Source: Pseudomonas fluorescens (GTDB taxonomy: Bacteria; Pseudomonadota; Gammaproteobacteria; Pseudomonadales; Pseudomonadaceae). Taken from it: a stretch of DNA of 64,000 bases. The stretch spans positions 1-64,000 of the forward strand of contig NZ_CABVHJ010000011.1 of assembly GCF_902497745.1 (NCBI RefSeq). The letters run 5' to 3'. Below, in pieces: positions 1 to 8,931 of the stretch (positions within the stretch are counted from its first letter, which is position 1; every line of letters begins with the position of its first letter). The notes beneath the pieces are model-generated. The model searched no databases. It saw nothing but the letters and a program-made list of their open reading frames with translations, and was not told where the DNA came from. The position numbers were made by a program, and so were the translations under genes.

Positions 1-2012
1 GCACCGTCGAACACTTCGATTTGCTGACCCTTGGCCGCCGTGCCGCTCAGCACCACACTGGTTTCAACAGTCGTGCCACCCTCGACAATGTCCTTGTCGC
101 TCGGCGAGCCCTTGACCGAGTCGATGGTCGGCGGATCGAGCGCCACCGGCTCACCGATGACAAAGTCCAGCACATTCGAATAACTGGTGGTGTTGCTGGC
201 CGCCCGGAAGATTTCGTAGTGCACCTGCACTTTTTTCCCGCGATCAGGCTCGATGTGCTGCGCCACAAACGCCGCGTTCAGCGGGAAATCGACGTCCTTG
301 TCCTTGGACAGTGCGTTGAGGTTTTTAAAGTCGGTAACAGGCTCATTGCCTTCTACGATCCAGAAATAAGTGACGATATCGTTGGCCTCGCTCGGAACAG
401 CCACCGGCCGTGGGGCGGTGAGTTTGCTGGTGCCACCGGGCAGGTCTTTGGGTTCGAGCACGCCATCTTTTTCACCCAGCACGATGGGTTTGACCAGTTC
501 GCGTTGCGGCTCACCAACGTTCAACAGCGCCGCGTGCAGGGAAGCGCGGCGGGTGATGGTGCCGTCTTCATCGGTCAGCAGGTTGTACGACAGATCCAGC
601 GTGCCGCCCTCCAGGGTTTTGCCATGTTTGCCCTCGATAGTGATGATGAAACCGTTGCGGTCATTGGCCTCGTCTTCAGTCGGGAAATACCAGTCCAGTT
701 CCGGATCGTAGGTGGTCAGGTCGGACCGGGTGCCGAACCATTTCAGTTCGATCGCGTTGTCCGGGGTGATCAGCGGGTCGTAGGGAATGCGGATGCGGTA
801 TTCGGTGAGGTCGGGGTCAATTGCGCCACCGCTCTTGTCGAGGGCGATGGGCGCGGCCAGGCGCGAGGCCTCGCCGATGATGCTGTAGGCGCGCGACTTG
901 GATTGGTAGTTCTCGATTGGAACGCCCGCGCGCAGCACTTGGTAGGAATACATCGCCGTGCGTTTGGCCAAGGCGCGCAGGGTACTGTTTTTGTGCGGGA
1001 TCGAGATCCGCGCCGGTGGCGTGCTTTCAATGTACTGGCGCACCGTTTCGCTGATCTCTTTGCCCTCGAGGCTGGTGCCGGTGACAAGGACGACGATCTC
1101 GTCGCCTTTTTTGTAGATATTCACGTCATCCGCCCAGACTTCCACCTGCGGTATCTCGTCACCCAGAACCTCCAGATCGACGATGAGACCGTCGGCCTGT
1201 TTGAGGATGGGCGCGCCGAGACGCAGGTTCTGGGTATCGACGGCGATGGACACGGCCTCGCACCAGTCCTCGGATTCGTTGTACACGCGGTCGCGAATCT
1301 TGTAGCTGACCATCACGCCGTCGGAATCGCCGGCCGAGAGGATGGTGGCCTCGTCGATCAGAACCACGACGGGATGACTGTCGGGATCGTCAATCTGTTC
1401 CTGGGTGACGGGAGCGGAATCCACGGTTTTCCCGGCCCAGGCTGCGGTGGTCACATCACCCAGGGCCATATGAAGGTACGGCACGCTGCTGCCAGGCTTG
1501 GGTTCGACGATGACCAGCACGCCTTTCCTGGCCATTTCCTTGTCGATCCCGTCACGCACCACATCCGGCGGATCGAAGGCCATGGCCAATTCCGAGTGGC
1601 CATAATCAGGATTGGTATCCTGGCCACCGGGCAACTCGAGTTTGACGAACAACTTGAGGACCGGCCCGGGTTCGACGGCCTGACTGATCCGTTTGACCTC
1701 ATAGGACAGCTCCCAGTCGCCGCTGAGCAAGCGCTGCGGCGGGACGAACAGAGTGACGCGTTCGCCGACTTCGATGTCATGGGTGATGGTCTTTTGATCC
1801 ACCATGGTTTTGTTCAGCAACAACTTGCAGTTATCGCCCCTATTCATGTTGGACCAGGCCGGGATCTGGATCTTCAGGCCCTTGTCGGGAAAGTTGAGCC
1901 GTGCGGCAGCAAGGTTGATGCCCCAGGTGCCGTCCGGCAACAAAATGCCGCCGGTGATTTCCGGGTCTAGCAGAGCCAGAGTCGAGATTTCTTTGCGTGG
2001 TTGGACGAGCAT
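1..2012 (-). CDS. Large Ig-like-repeat protein, N-terminal part (runs off left edge)
   Basis: A minus-strand frame opens with ATG at 2012, with AGGAG about 7 bases upstream, and stays open to the window edge, so about 670 N-terminal residues are visible. There is no signal peptide or membrane segment at the N-terminus. The sequence is a chain of ~100-residue beta-rich modules with recurring GD.I..... and L.A......P turns; the last visible stretch (VLSGTAAKGQQIEVFDG) is typical of bacterial Ig-like adhesin repeats. It is paralogous to the next gene at 2236-6180: both share K.L.LP.G(Q/E)D, a (L/I).AGDS motif and the same module order. The function is unknown; a secreted or surface-associated adhesin-like role is a guess. 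The long open frame on the opposite strand is a shadow caused by GC-rich codon usage. Confidence 0.75.
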   Translation of the reverse strand, partial: MLVQPRKEISTLALLDPEITGGILLPDGTWGINLAAARLNFPDKGLKIQIPAWSNMNRGDNCKLLLNKTMVDQKTITHDIEVGERVTLFVPPQRLLSGDWELSYEVKRISQAVEPGPVLKLFVKLELPGGQDTNPDYGHSELAMAFDPPDVVRDGIDKEMARKGVLVIVEPKPGSSVPYLHMALGDVTTAAWAGKTVDSAPVTQEQIDDPDSHPVVVLIDEATILSAGDSDGVMVSYKIRDRVYNESEDWCEAVSIAVDTQNLRLGAPILKQADGLIVDLEVLGDEIPQVEVWADDVNIYKKGDEIVVLVTGTSLEGKEISETVRQYIESTPPARISIPHKNSTLRALAKRTAMYSYQVLRAGVPIENYQSKSRAYSIIGEASRLAAPIALDKSGGAIDPDLTEYRIRIPYDPLITPDNAIELKWFGTRSDLTTYDPELDWYFPTEDEANDRNGFIITIEGKHGKTLEGGTLDLSYNLLTDEDGTITRRASLHAALLNVGEPQRELVKPIVLGEKDGVLEPKDLPGGTSKLTAPRPVAVPSEANDIVTYFWIVEGNEPVTDFKNLNALSKDKDVDFPLNAAFVAQHIEPDRGKKVQVHYEIFRAASNTTSYSNVLDFVIGEPVALDPPTIDSVKGSPSDKDIVEGGTTVETSVVLSGTAAKGQQIEVFDG

Positions 2013-2073
2013 GACGGGCACTCCTGCCGAGGATGGGGCGATGGAGTGATTAGGAGATAAAACCGGAAAATGC

Positions 2074-2097
2074 GCACCTGTCAGATCTGACAGGTGC
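2074..2097. promoter_or_regulatory. lux-box-like 24-bp perfect palindrome
   Basis: The left arm GCACCTGTCAGA is followed directly by its exact reverse complement TCTGACAGGTGC. The inner 20 bp has the CT-N12-AG layout of LuxR-family operators (las/rhl-type boxes). It is centred about 74 bp upstream of the ATG at 2012, and the same core stands at the same distance before the paralogous gene starting at 6180. I infer an operator for a LuxR-type regulator or LuxR solo; no luxI/luxR gene is in the window. Confidence 0.6.
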
Positions 2098-2235
2098 AGG
2101 CGATAATCAGACGAGTGGTAAAACTTTTGCCGGCCTGTAACTGCGAAATCTATTCATCAGATATGACGAACAGACTTCACGGAGCAGCCGGCGGCAGTGT
2201 ATTGGATACCCGGACAAAGGGGTCAGCCAGCAGCG

Positions 2236-5200
2236 TCATCTGATCGCAACAACGTTTGAATAGTGACCTTTATCCATCGCATCGCCGTAGCCTCCTGTCA
2301 CCAGGTACTTGGTTCTTCTACCCGCGAATGGCCACCAGTAAGAACTCCAGTCAGTTGACCAATAGTGGTGATTACCCATGGGCCACCTTGCGCCATAAGC
2401 GGCGTGAATTTCGTTAAGTTCTGCCATGTTGGGGATGCGCGCACCGTTGGCGTTGGCACTTGAGTTTGCCGTTTGCCAAACTGCGTTGCCCAGACCGAGG
2501 CAATGAATGACATTTGTCACAGTCACGGTATAGCTCCTGGATTGCCCGATACTGTCTCTTGCAGTGATCGCCGTGCTGCCTTTGCCACGAGCGGTTACAA
2601 AACCTGCACCGTCGACGGCGGCGACCGCCGGGTTGCTTGAGCTGTACGTTTTTGCTCCCGAGCCGCCCGTGGCTTGGTGTTGGACCGAGTTCCCCGAGTT
2701 GAAAGCGGGGAGAACGTTAGAACCTGGAATGATGTAAGTCTTGCCACCTAATGTGACTGGATTCGTATTGAAGTTCAGCGGTGGTATCGGATTGTTTCTG
2801 GTGAAGCTCCGCGTACTGGAATTCTGATCAGTCGCCACTGCTTTGGCATACACCGAATGCCCGCCAAGGGCTATTTGCAATGCATATGTCCATATACCGC
2901 TGCCATTGCTGCGCACCGTCTGTAAAGGGCTGTTGTTGTCATAAATCCGCACATCGTACAAAGGCGTCACTGAACCCCTCAGACTCACCGATGAATCTGT
3001 GGTAGTGCTGCCGTTGTTCAATTCGCCTCCCGAATGCAGGACCGATGTCAGCGTCACTGCCCAGTGAGCCTCGACTCTAAAACTGTGCAACGGTGACTCC
3101 AGTTGATCTCCATAAAGTGCCCGGACCTTGATGGCGTACGGTTTCCTGCCCAGCGAGGTCAGCTGGGTAGATCCTTTGCCCGCGCTGTCCAGATTGATAG
3201 GCGAGCCGATGATGGCGAGTTCGTCATAAAGCTGAACGCGCTGGTTGGGATCCGCCATGACCGCCACGGACACCTCAGTATCGTAGGTCAATCCGCCATG
3301 GGGAACCGGCCCCCTGGAGTCGCTGACTGCGGTAATGCTGGGTTTCGTGGCGACGCCAACGGTAAAAGTTCGCGGTTTACCAATCGGTACTTCCGCGTCG
3401 TACAGGGCTTTGACCGAGATTGTTTGCAGACCTTCCTCCAGGCGATCGACAGGGCATTCCCAAGTCCAGAGAGCTGTGGCCTGCGGCGTACCCTTGAGGT
3501 CGCCATTGATACCTAATTCGACTTTTTCACCGCGCGTCGCCGTGCCATGGATCGTCACGCGCTTGTCGTAGGTCAACCCGGCTTCGGGAATTTCCTGGCC
3601 TTGCGGATTGAGAATTCTGGTGATGACCGGCGTCACATAGTCGTAGCGTGTGCGGATCGTCAGCGGCAGGGCGGGGAACTCGATTGCAGCAGTCTCTTGC
3701 GTGCTGTTGTCGAAAATCACTTTGCATTTCACCTCCGCTGGAGAACTGTGCCGCAACTTCGAGAGCTCACTTCTGAGCAAGGACTCGTCCAGGCCTCCAG
3801 CCACTTGCTGGTCACTGATTTGATGATCTTTCAGTACATCGATCCGGTAGCTGCCGGTGCTGGTTTCGCCCTCTACACAGACCCACGTGCGCTGGCCCTT
3901 GGCAATAAATGGCCATATGTTCACCAACACCCTCGCGTCGCCGGCAAACTCCATCAAATCCAGTACAGCCTTGTCTGCCTGAGGTACTTGCGGAGTGGGC
4001 AGATCGTTTTCCGGATCCTGGAAGTCGAGGATATTCAGTGGCAGCGTTTCAGAAGGTGTCCACAAGCCATAGCGCTGTACTTCATAGTTGACGTCAACCG
4101 AGCGCCGAATGTTGGCACCCACAAACGAGGCGGGCAGGTGAAAGGTGACGATGCGGGAAGGTACTGCGGGTTGTTCCAGATCCTCTGATGTACCGGCCCC
4201 GGGCGTCCCCCGCCATTTCAGCGCGAGGGTGTCGAGGGCTTCGTCCATGCTCAGATAACTGCACTCGATATCGACACCGTTGAGCGCATCCATCGGGTTC
4301 AGCGAACCGTTGGGTGCCTGTAATACGGTAGGCGCAGGCAAATGCCCCACCGGTATGCCAATCATTACTTCGAAGGGTGCTGAATAGCTGTACTTTTCTG
4401 TCGCGGCATGCAGCAGGGTGTATCGGACAGTGACCGTATAGCCGATATTGGCCGAGACGTATTGGGCATCCACTCTAAAACGCGCGGTCTTGTCGATCGA
4501 CAAATGAGTGATGGGGACGCTGCCTCTGATTGAGCTGAAAGCGGAGATACCCAACCAGTGATACGTCAGCGTGTCGCCCTTGGACCAATTGACCGGTTTG
4601 ACCAGCACATGAGCCTGGGTATAAACCAGCGTCGGGTCGATCACGCCATCTTTGGCTTCTTCTACGTCGGGTGCCGGCAGTGTGGCGGGGAGTGCGCGTA
4701 CCTCGACCCGCAAAAAGTCAGACTCACTGAGTCCATAATCGGCAGGGTCGTCGTTGTACACCCGGTAATAGAGTTTGAGGCTGCCGTTGTTCAGCGCGAG
4801 GATGTGCTCGTTCATCACAAAGATGTAAATGAAGCCTGCCTGCTCATCGTTACTGCTGACGTCATACGGTTCCTCATATACGTAAGGCGTCCCGTCTGAC
4901 TTCGTGCCTTCCCAAACCATGTTGATCGTGTCGCCGGTTTTAAGGCTCGGGTAGGCAATTTTCACGGTCGCTGCTTTGCTGTCTCCAGGCAAAATGGCAC
5001 CGATAACTTCTTCAATAATCGGCGCCGGCAACAGCGCCGGGTTACCGACCACTTTGACGAAGGTGCGCTTGGAATAGAGCAGAGGGCTACCGTCTTTCTT
5101 GCGCAAAACGTAGGAGCCATCGAGTGTCCCGATGGCGAAGAGACTGACGAAGGCAAAAGGGATCGGGAACTCGAGAATGTACGGCAGATTGCCGACGATG

Positions 5201-6180
5201 ATTTCCTCGGTCAGTGTACGAGGCGCTGTTCCGGTGCCTCCGACACCGGCGACACTAATCACGATCGTGTCGCCCGTGGAGAATTCTTTATTGATGTCGA
5301 GCCGGATCAGCAGATTGGTCGCCTGATGGTCGAGCTGATCGAGATGGAGTTCGCCATCATCGGCATCCTCGAAAAAGGCCGGGTCCAGGCGAGCGGCACC
5401 AGCATCCACCTGAACCGTGGTCTCCTTCGACCATTTCTCGCACCAGTTCCAGACCTCATCATGGATTTCGTACCTGATCGGCAACGCATTGCTATCGCCG
5501 GCGGTCAGGATGTCACCGGGCGACGCGGTGATGACAATTTCTTGCGTGCCGTCGGCCTCGGCTTCTGTGACTACGTGCGGGGTCAGAAAAACACTGCCCC
5601 AGCGCACCCAGATGACGTCGCGCACCGTAATTTCCCGATAGTGCTTGATGGTCATGGGCACGCCCTTGCTCGACCACTCTTTGCTGACACCATTGTCGAT
5701 GACATCCTGCGGCAACCCGACAATGTCGAGGTGTGAGTGCCAGGGAAGATGTTGCTCGTCATCCTCGCCGGCGGGCAAATTCAATTTCACCAACAGCGTC
5801 AATACGACGGAGGGGTCGTCAGGGAGCGATTCTCCTAGCCGGGTTACCTGGTAATAGCACTCGGAGTAACCGGGGGCGATTTCAGCCGTCGGGAGAAAGA
5901 AGAACAGTCGTTCATTGACTTCTTCAGCTTTGACTTTCAGTTCGTGAATGACTTTTTTGTCCCAGAAAATCTGGATTTCATCGCCTGCCCCCATGCCGAG
6001 GTAAGGGTCGATAAGACTGAAAATTCCTGCCTCGGATTCTTCAAATATGCCCAGGTTGATACCGCCGTCGGCATCCTCAACTGGACTAGTCATGCCGGCG
6101 AAGTAGATGGGCCATACTTCTAATGGCGCGACGGACAAGTCTCTGCGGGGAGGAAACAGAAAAAGTCTGAAAGATGTCAT
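2236..6180 (-). CDS. Giant Ig-like-repeat protein with C-terminal lectin-like module
   Basis: 1314 residues with no signal peptide or transmembrane segment at the N-terminus. Residues ~1-1130 are repeated beta-rich Ig-like modules. Residues ~1140-1220 look like a BIG2 domain (YSSSNPAVAAVDGAGFV then G.G...ITA.D). The last ~90 residues form a separate Trp/Tyr-rich module (RIPNMAELNEI, YWSTDWSSYWW, C-terminal VVAIR) resembling the small C-terminal domains (DUF1566/Lcl or C-type-lectin-like) found at the tips of bacterial adhesins. It is a paralogue of the protein encoded just downstream (1-2012). The two genes are separated by 223 bp and each has its own lux-box-like palindrome, so they are probably separate transcripts under one regulator. 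How it leaves the cell, if it does, is not evident. Domain names are by eye. Confidence 0.8.
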   Translation of the reverse strand: MTSFRLFLFPPRRDLSVAPLEVWPIYFAGMTSPVEDADGGINLGIFEESEAGIFSLIDPYLGMGAGDEIQIFWDKKVIHELKVKAEEVNERLFFFLPTAEIAPGYSECYYQVTRLGESLPDDPSVVLTLLVKLNLPAGEDDEQHLPWHSHLDIVGLPQDVIDNGVSKEWSSKGVPMTIKHYREITVRDVIWVRWGSVFLTPHVVTEAEADGTQEIVITASPGDILTAGDSNALPIRYEIHDEVWNWCEKWSKETTVQVDAGAARLDPAFFEDADDGELHLDQLDHQATNLLIRLDINKEFSTGDTIVISVAGVGGTGTAPRTLTEEIIVGNLPYILEFPIPFAFVSLFAIGTLDGSYVLRKKDGSPLLYSKRTFVKVVGNPALLPAPIIEEVIGAILPGDSKAATVKIAYPSLKTGDTINMVWEGTKSDGTPYVYEEPYDVSSNDEQAGFIYIFVMNEHILALNNGSLKLYYRVYNDDPADYGLSESDFLRVEVRALPATLPAPDVEEAKDGVIDPTLVYTQAHVLVKPVNWSKGDTLTYHWLGISAFSSIRGSVPITHLSIDKTARFRVDAQYVSANIGYTVTVRYTLLHAATEKYSYSAPFEVMIGIPVGHLPAPTVLQAPNGSLNPMDALNGVDIECSYLSMDEALDTLALKWRGTPGAGTSEDLEQPAVPSRIVTFHLPASFVGANIRRSVDVNYEVQRYGLWTPSETLPLNILDFQDPENDLPTPQVPQADKAVLDLMEFAGDARVLVNIWPFIAKGQRTWVCVEGETSTGSYRIDVLKDHQISDQQVAGGLDESLLRSELSKLRHSSPAEVKCKVIFDNSTQETAAIEFPALPLTIRTRYDYVTPVITRILNPQGQEIPEAGLTYDKRVTIHGTATRGEKVELGINGDLKGTPQATALWTWECPVDRLEEGLQTISVKALYDAEVPIGKPRTFTVGVATKPSITAVSDSRGPVPHGGLTYDTEVSVAVMADPNQRVQLYDELAIIGSPINLDSAGKGSTQLTSLGRKPYAIKVRALYGDQLESPLHSFRVEAHWAVTLTSVLHSGGELNNGSTTTDSSVSLRGSVTPLYDVRIYDNNSPLQTVRSNGSGIWTYALQIALGGHSVYAKAVATDQNSSTRSFTRNNPIPPLNFNTNPVTLGGKTYIIPGSNVLPAFNSGNSVQHQATGGSGAKTYSSSNPAVAAVDGAGFVTARGKGSTAITARDSIGQSRSYTVTVTNVIHCLGLGNAVWQTANSSANANGARIPNMAELNEIHAAYGARWPMGNHHYWSTDWSSYWWPFAGRRTKYLVTGGYGDAMDKGHYSNVVAIR

Positions 6181-6246
6181 GAGTAGTACTGCCTGAGGAC
6201 TGAAACGGGTGATCCCGTTTTAGTCCCATTCATTGCTCATTGACTA

Positions 6247-6262
6247 CTGTCAGATCTGACAG
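6247..6262. promoter_or_regulatory. lux-box-like 16-bp perfect palindrome
   Basis: CTGTCAGATCTGACAG is a perfect palindrome and identical to the core of the 2074-2097 element, again in CT-N12-AG form. Its centre is ~74 bp upstream of the ATG at 6180. The shared core and the spacing conserved to about 1 bp argue for a common transcription-factor site rather than chance. Confidence 0.6.
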
Positions 6263-6359
6263 GGGTAGGCGTTTTCCAGACGGACGGTCAAGTGCAGGCA
6301 AGTCTTTTTATTGAACGTCCGCTGAGCACTGCGCGCTACTGATGCGCAATTTGGCTGGG

Positions 6360-7307
6360 TCAAAATGCGTAGGGGATGCTGACTTTGGCCCACAACATTT
6401 CCCCTTCCGGCCGGTTCTCCACATCAAATTCCTTGGCCCAGCGAATCTCCGCACTGGCGTACTTGAGAAAGGTGAAGTGCAGCGCCGGGCCAATCGCGAA
6501 CACTTTGCCGCGCACACCATCATCGACGTCCTGCCCGGCAAACTGCACGGTGTGGCCGAACTGTTTGTCGTCGGTGGTCTGCTTGAGGTAGTAGCCGTTG
6601 ACGCCGAGCATCAGGTCGTCGGTGATCTTGTAGCTGGCCGAATAATCGAAGTGGAAAATTTGCCCTGACTTGTAATCGGTGTCCTTGTTTTTCTCGTTGA
6701 AGCTGTAGGTGGTCTTCATCGAGACTTCGGTCTTTTCGGTCGGCAACCAGGTGAACGAGAACAGCGGTTTGTAGGTGTAGAAATTGTTGCTGGTGTTGGC
6801 CAGTCGATCGACGCTGTATTCGCCGGTGGGCACGGTAACTTCCACAGCGGCGCCGAGGGTCAGATTCTTGCCCATGTCCCACAGAATGATCGGCGCGAAG
6901 GTGGTATCGCCCATGCCTTCGCGGGTGTCGCTCAAGCCGAACACCGAGACTTCCTGTTTCAGCCACGGCTGGGCGATGTAGCCGGCCAGACGTCCGCCGA
7001 ACACACGCACCGGGCTTAAATAATCGAGACGCGGAATCACTGCAGTGGATTCGATCTCGACATTCGGCACCTTGCCGCCCAGCGAGCTGATGTTGAGCGT
7101 GGTCGATTTGTAATGGTTGTAGTAGAGGTTGAACGCGACCATGTTCTGCGGAAGGCTGTCGACTTCCAGCGGCAGCATGAAGAAACCGTCGGTGCCGGTG
7201 CCGATGTTGTCGACCCCGGCTTCGGTGGCAAGGGCGGGCAACGTCAGGGTGCAACCCGCGATGAAAAGGGCGAGCGGCAAGAAGGATGTTGCGCGGTTCT
7301 GGCTCAT
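6360..7307 (-). CDS. SphA-family / phenol-MetA-type outer-membrane protein
   Basis: About 315 residues from the ATG at 7307, preferred over the in-frame ATG four codons earlier because GAGGACA lies 4-5 bases upstream. An N-terminal signal peptide ends near ALPALA. The rest is a beta-barrel-like series of alternating amphipathic strands with GDTTFAPIILWDMGKN and a C-terminal aromatic residue (SIPYAF), as in the Phenol_MetA_deg/SphA family of putative outer-membrane channels. It is divergent from an AraC regulator, the arrangement of the sphingosine-induced sphA and its activator sphR in P. aeruginosa. I infer import of a hydrophobic ligand, possibly a sphingoid base. The ligand is not provable from sequence. 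Confidence 0.8.
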   Translation of the reverse strand: MSQNRATSFLPLALFIAGCTLTLPALATEAGVDNIGTGTDGFFMLPLEVDSLPQNMVAFNLYYNHYKSTTLNISSLGGKVPNVEIESTAVIPRLDYLSPVRVFGGRLAGYIAQPWLKQEVSVFGLSDTREGMGDTTFAPIILWDMGKNLTLGAAVEVTVPTGEYSVDRLANTSNNFYTYKPLFSFTWLPTEKTEVSMKTTYSFNEKNKDTDYKSGQIFHFDYSASYKITDDLMLGVNGYYLKQTTDDKQFGHTVQFAGQDVDDGVRGKVFAIGPALHFTFLKYASAEIRWAKEFDVENRPEGEMLWAKVSIPYAF

Positions 7308-7407
7308 GACTGTCCTCATTATTATTGTGATTGGGACCTGGTACCGGTCGCTCGGAGCGCCGGTACGCTAGAAATAAGCGTTTGGCGTACGTTGGGGCAG
7401 GGTATTG

Positions 7408-7436
7408 GCGGACACCGAGGGGGGCATCTGCGGACA
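7408..7436. promoter_or_regulatory. Direct GCGGACA repeats 22 bp apart, candidate AraC-type operator
   Basis: GCGGACA occurs at 7408-7414 and again at 7430-7436, two helical turns apart, in the intergenic region between the divergent porin and AraC-regulator genes. Direct half-sites at this spacing are usual for AraC-family activators. This is a visual candidate only. Confidence 0.35.
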
Positions 7437-7506
7437 GCTCGCGCACCCTGTGCTAACTTCCTTCGACATAACCGGTTACAAAAATAACAATCAAGCGTGA
7501 TCCGGA

Positions 7507-8601
7507 ATGTCAGCCCCCATGAACGTAAAAGTCCAAGATCCGACCTTCGAACTGGCGCTGGTCTCGCCATTTCTTTTGCAAACCCTCGCCGAAGTCGCAC
7601 AGAACAAGGGCATCGATCCCCAGAGCCTGTGCCGTGGCCTGGGTTTTACCCTTGATGATCTGCAGGATCCGGCGCAGCGGATTTCCTATCGTCAAGCCGT
7701 GGCGATGATTCAGCGCGCGCTCAAAGTGCTGCCCAATCAGGGGTTGGGATTGTGGGTCGGCGCGCAGAACGTACTGGGTACTTTGGGTCTGCTCGGGCAT
7801 GTGTTGTCACTGTGCAAGACCTTGCGTGATGCCTTTGCGCTGGGCATTCGTCATCAACACACCTCGGGCGGGATTGTGGTGTCCAGTGTCGATGTGGTTG
7901 GCGGGCAGGTGCATCTCGATGCTGAATGTCGCCTGCCATTTGCCGATGTGCAGGTGTTCGCGGTCGAGGAGTTTTTCGCCAGTCTGCTGGTGTACGGCCG
8001 CGCACTGGTCGGGGCTGAGTTCAAGGCGATTGCCGTGGAATTTGTGCATGCCGCACCGGATTACCTCAGCGAATACCAGCGCTTGCTCGGGCCGGACGTG
8101 CGCTTCGGTTGCCTGCATAACCGCATGCTGATCGAGGCGCAGTGGCTAGACGTGAATCTGCCCAATCATCATTCGCTGGCGCTGCGTCAGGCCGTTGCAT
8201 TGCTGGAGCTGGAAGCGGCGCAGGTGCATCAGAAACTTGATTTGATTCAGGCTGTGGAACGGGCGATTGCGCGGGATCTGAGTAGCGGCAGCCACATTGA
8301 AAAGATTGCTGGTGATTTGAATATGAGCAGCCGCACCTTGCGCCGACGTCTGACTGAGCATGCGCTGACGTTTGAGGCGTTGCTGGAGCAGGTGCGCCAG
8401 GCGCGGACGCTGAGTTTGCTGGGCAATCCTGATATGCCGATCGAGCGGATTACCGAGGAAGTGGGGTACAGCGATGTGCGCAGTTTTCGCCGGGCATTCA
8501 AGCGCTGGACGGGGCTGAGCCCTAGCGCCTGGCGTAATGACGCTAACCCTCACCCCAGCCCTCTCCCAGAGGGAGAGGGGGCCGACCGCAGTGTCTTGTG
8601 A
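7507..8601 (+). CDS. AraC-family transcriptional regulator
   Basis: 364 residues. Residues ~20-210 match the arabinose-binding-type ligand domain (Arabinose_bd) of OruR/ArgR/SphR-like activators. Residues ~255-345 hold the two helix-turn-helix units, with KIAGDLNMSSRTLRRRL and ITEEVGYSDVRSFRRAFKRW as the recognition regions and the usual G.SPS.WR ending. It is divergent from the SphA-like gene and probably activates it. The start is uncertain: ATG at 7507 has GGA too close, and ATG at 7519 has no clear Shine-Dalgarno. The last ~18 codons (NPHPSPLPEGEG..) are read from an invading intergenic repeat element, so the C-terminal tail is recent and probably not functional. Confidence 0.88.
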   Translation: MSAPMNVKVQDPTFELALVSPFLLQTLAEVAQNKGIDPQSLCRGLGFTLDDLQDPAQRISYRQAVAMIQRALKVLPNQGLGLWVGAQNVLGTLGLLGHVLSLCKTLRDAFALGIRHQHTSGGIVVSSVDVVGGQVHLDAECRLPFADVQVFAVEEFFASLLVYGRALVGAEFKAIAVEFVHAAPDYLSEYQRLLGPDVRFGCLHNRMLIEAQWLDVNLPNHHSLALRQAVALLELEAAQVHQKLDLIQAVERAIARDLSSGSHIEKIAGDLNMSSRTLRRRLTEHALTFEALLEQVRQARTLSLLGNPDMPIERITEEVGYSDVRSFRRAFKRWTGLSPSAWRNDANPHPSPLPEGEGADRSVL

Positions 8602-8855
8602 GTTACATCGACCTGAAGAATTGCGTCGATTATGGATTCACGGCTGCACGTTCAAGTCGGTGTCTTACCTCTATTATCCCCTCACCCCAGCCCTCTCCCG
8701 GAGGGAGAGGGGGCCGATCGAGGTGTCTTGCGAGTTACATCGACCTGAAAGATTGTGTCGATTATGGATTCACAGCTGCACGTTCAGGTCGGTGTAGATC
8801 TCAAATATCCCCGAATCAGTTCCCTCTCCCCCCGGGAGAGGGCTAGGGTGAGGGG
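8547..8855. repeat. Terminal-inverted-repeat element, copy 1 (duplicated internal unit)
   Basis: It begins CCCTCACCCCAGCCCTCTCCC and ends GGGAGAGGGCTAGGGTGAGGGG. Two ~130-bp direct units (from 8547 and from 8680) each contain a CTCTCCC/GGGAGAG hairpin followed by TCGACCTGAA, GTCGATTATGGATTC and a (A/G)GTCGGTGT tail. The same family occurs at 15434, 44439 and 49282. It fills the interval between the AraC gene and the DyP gene, which holds no gene of its own. Confidence 0.85.
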
Positions 8856-8931
8856 CTTTTGACTTCCATCCAAACCCCCACAAACCCTCCGGCCACAGGT
8901 AAACTCCCGCGCACTTTCCCAAGGAGTTCAC

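Noticed and set aside
21..1970. A 649-codon plus-strand open frame
   Set aside because: It is antisense to the large minus-strand gene that has a Shine-Dalgarno, recognisable Ig-like modules and a paralogue next to it; the plus-strand translation has no recognisable domain and is rich in Arg, Val and Gly as expected of a coding shadow.
8537..8846. Small open frames in the repeat region (86 and 82 codons)
   Set aside because: They are translations of the duplicated repeat unit, repeat each other, and have no separate ribosome-binding site.
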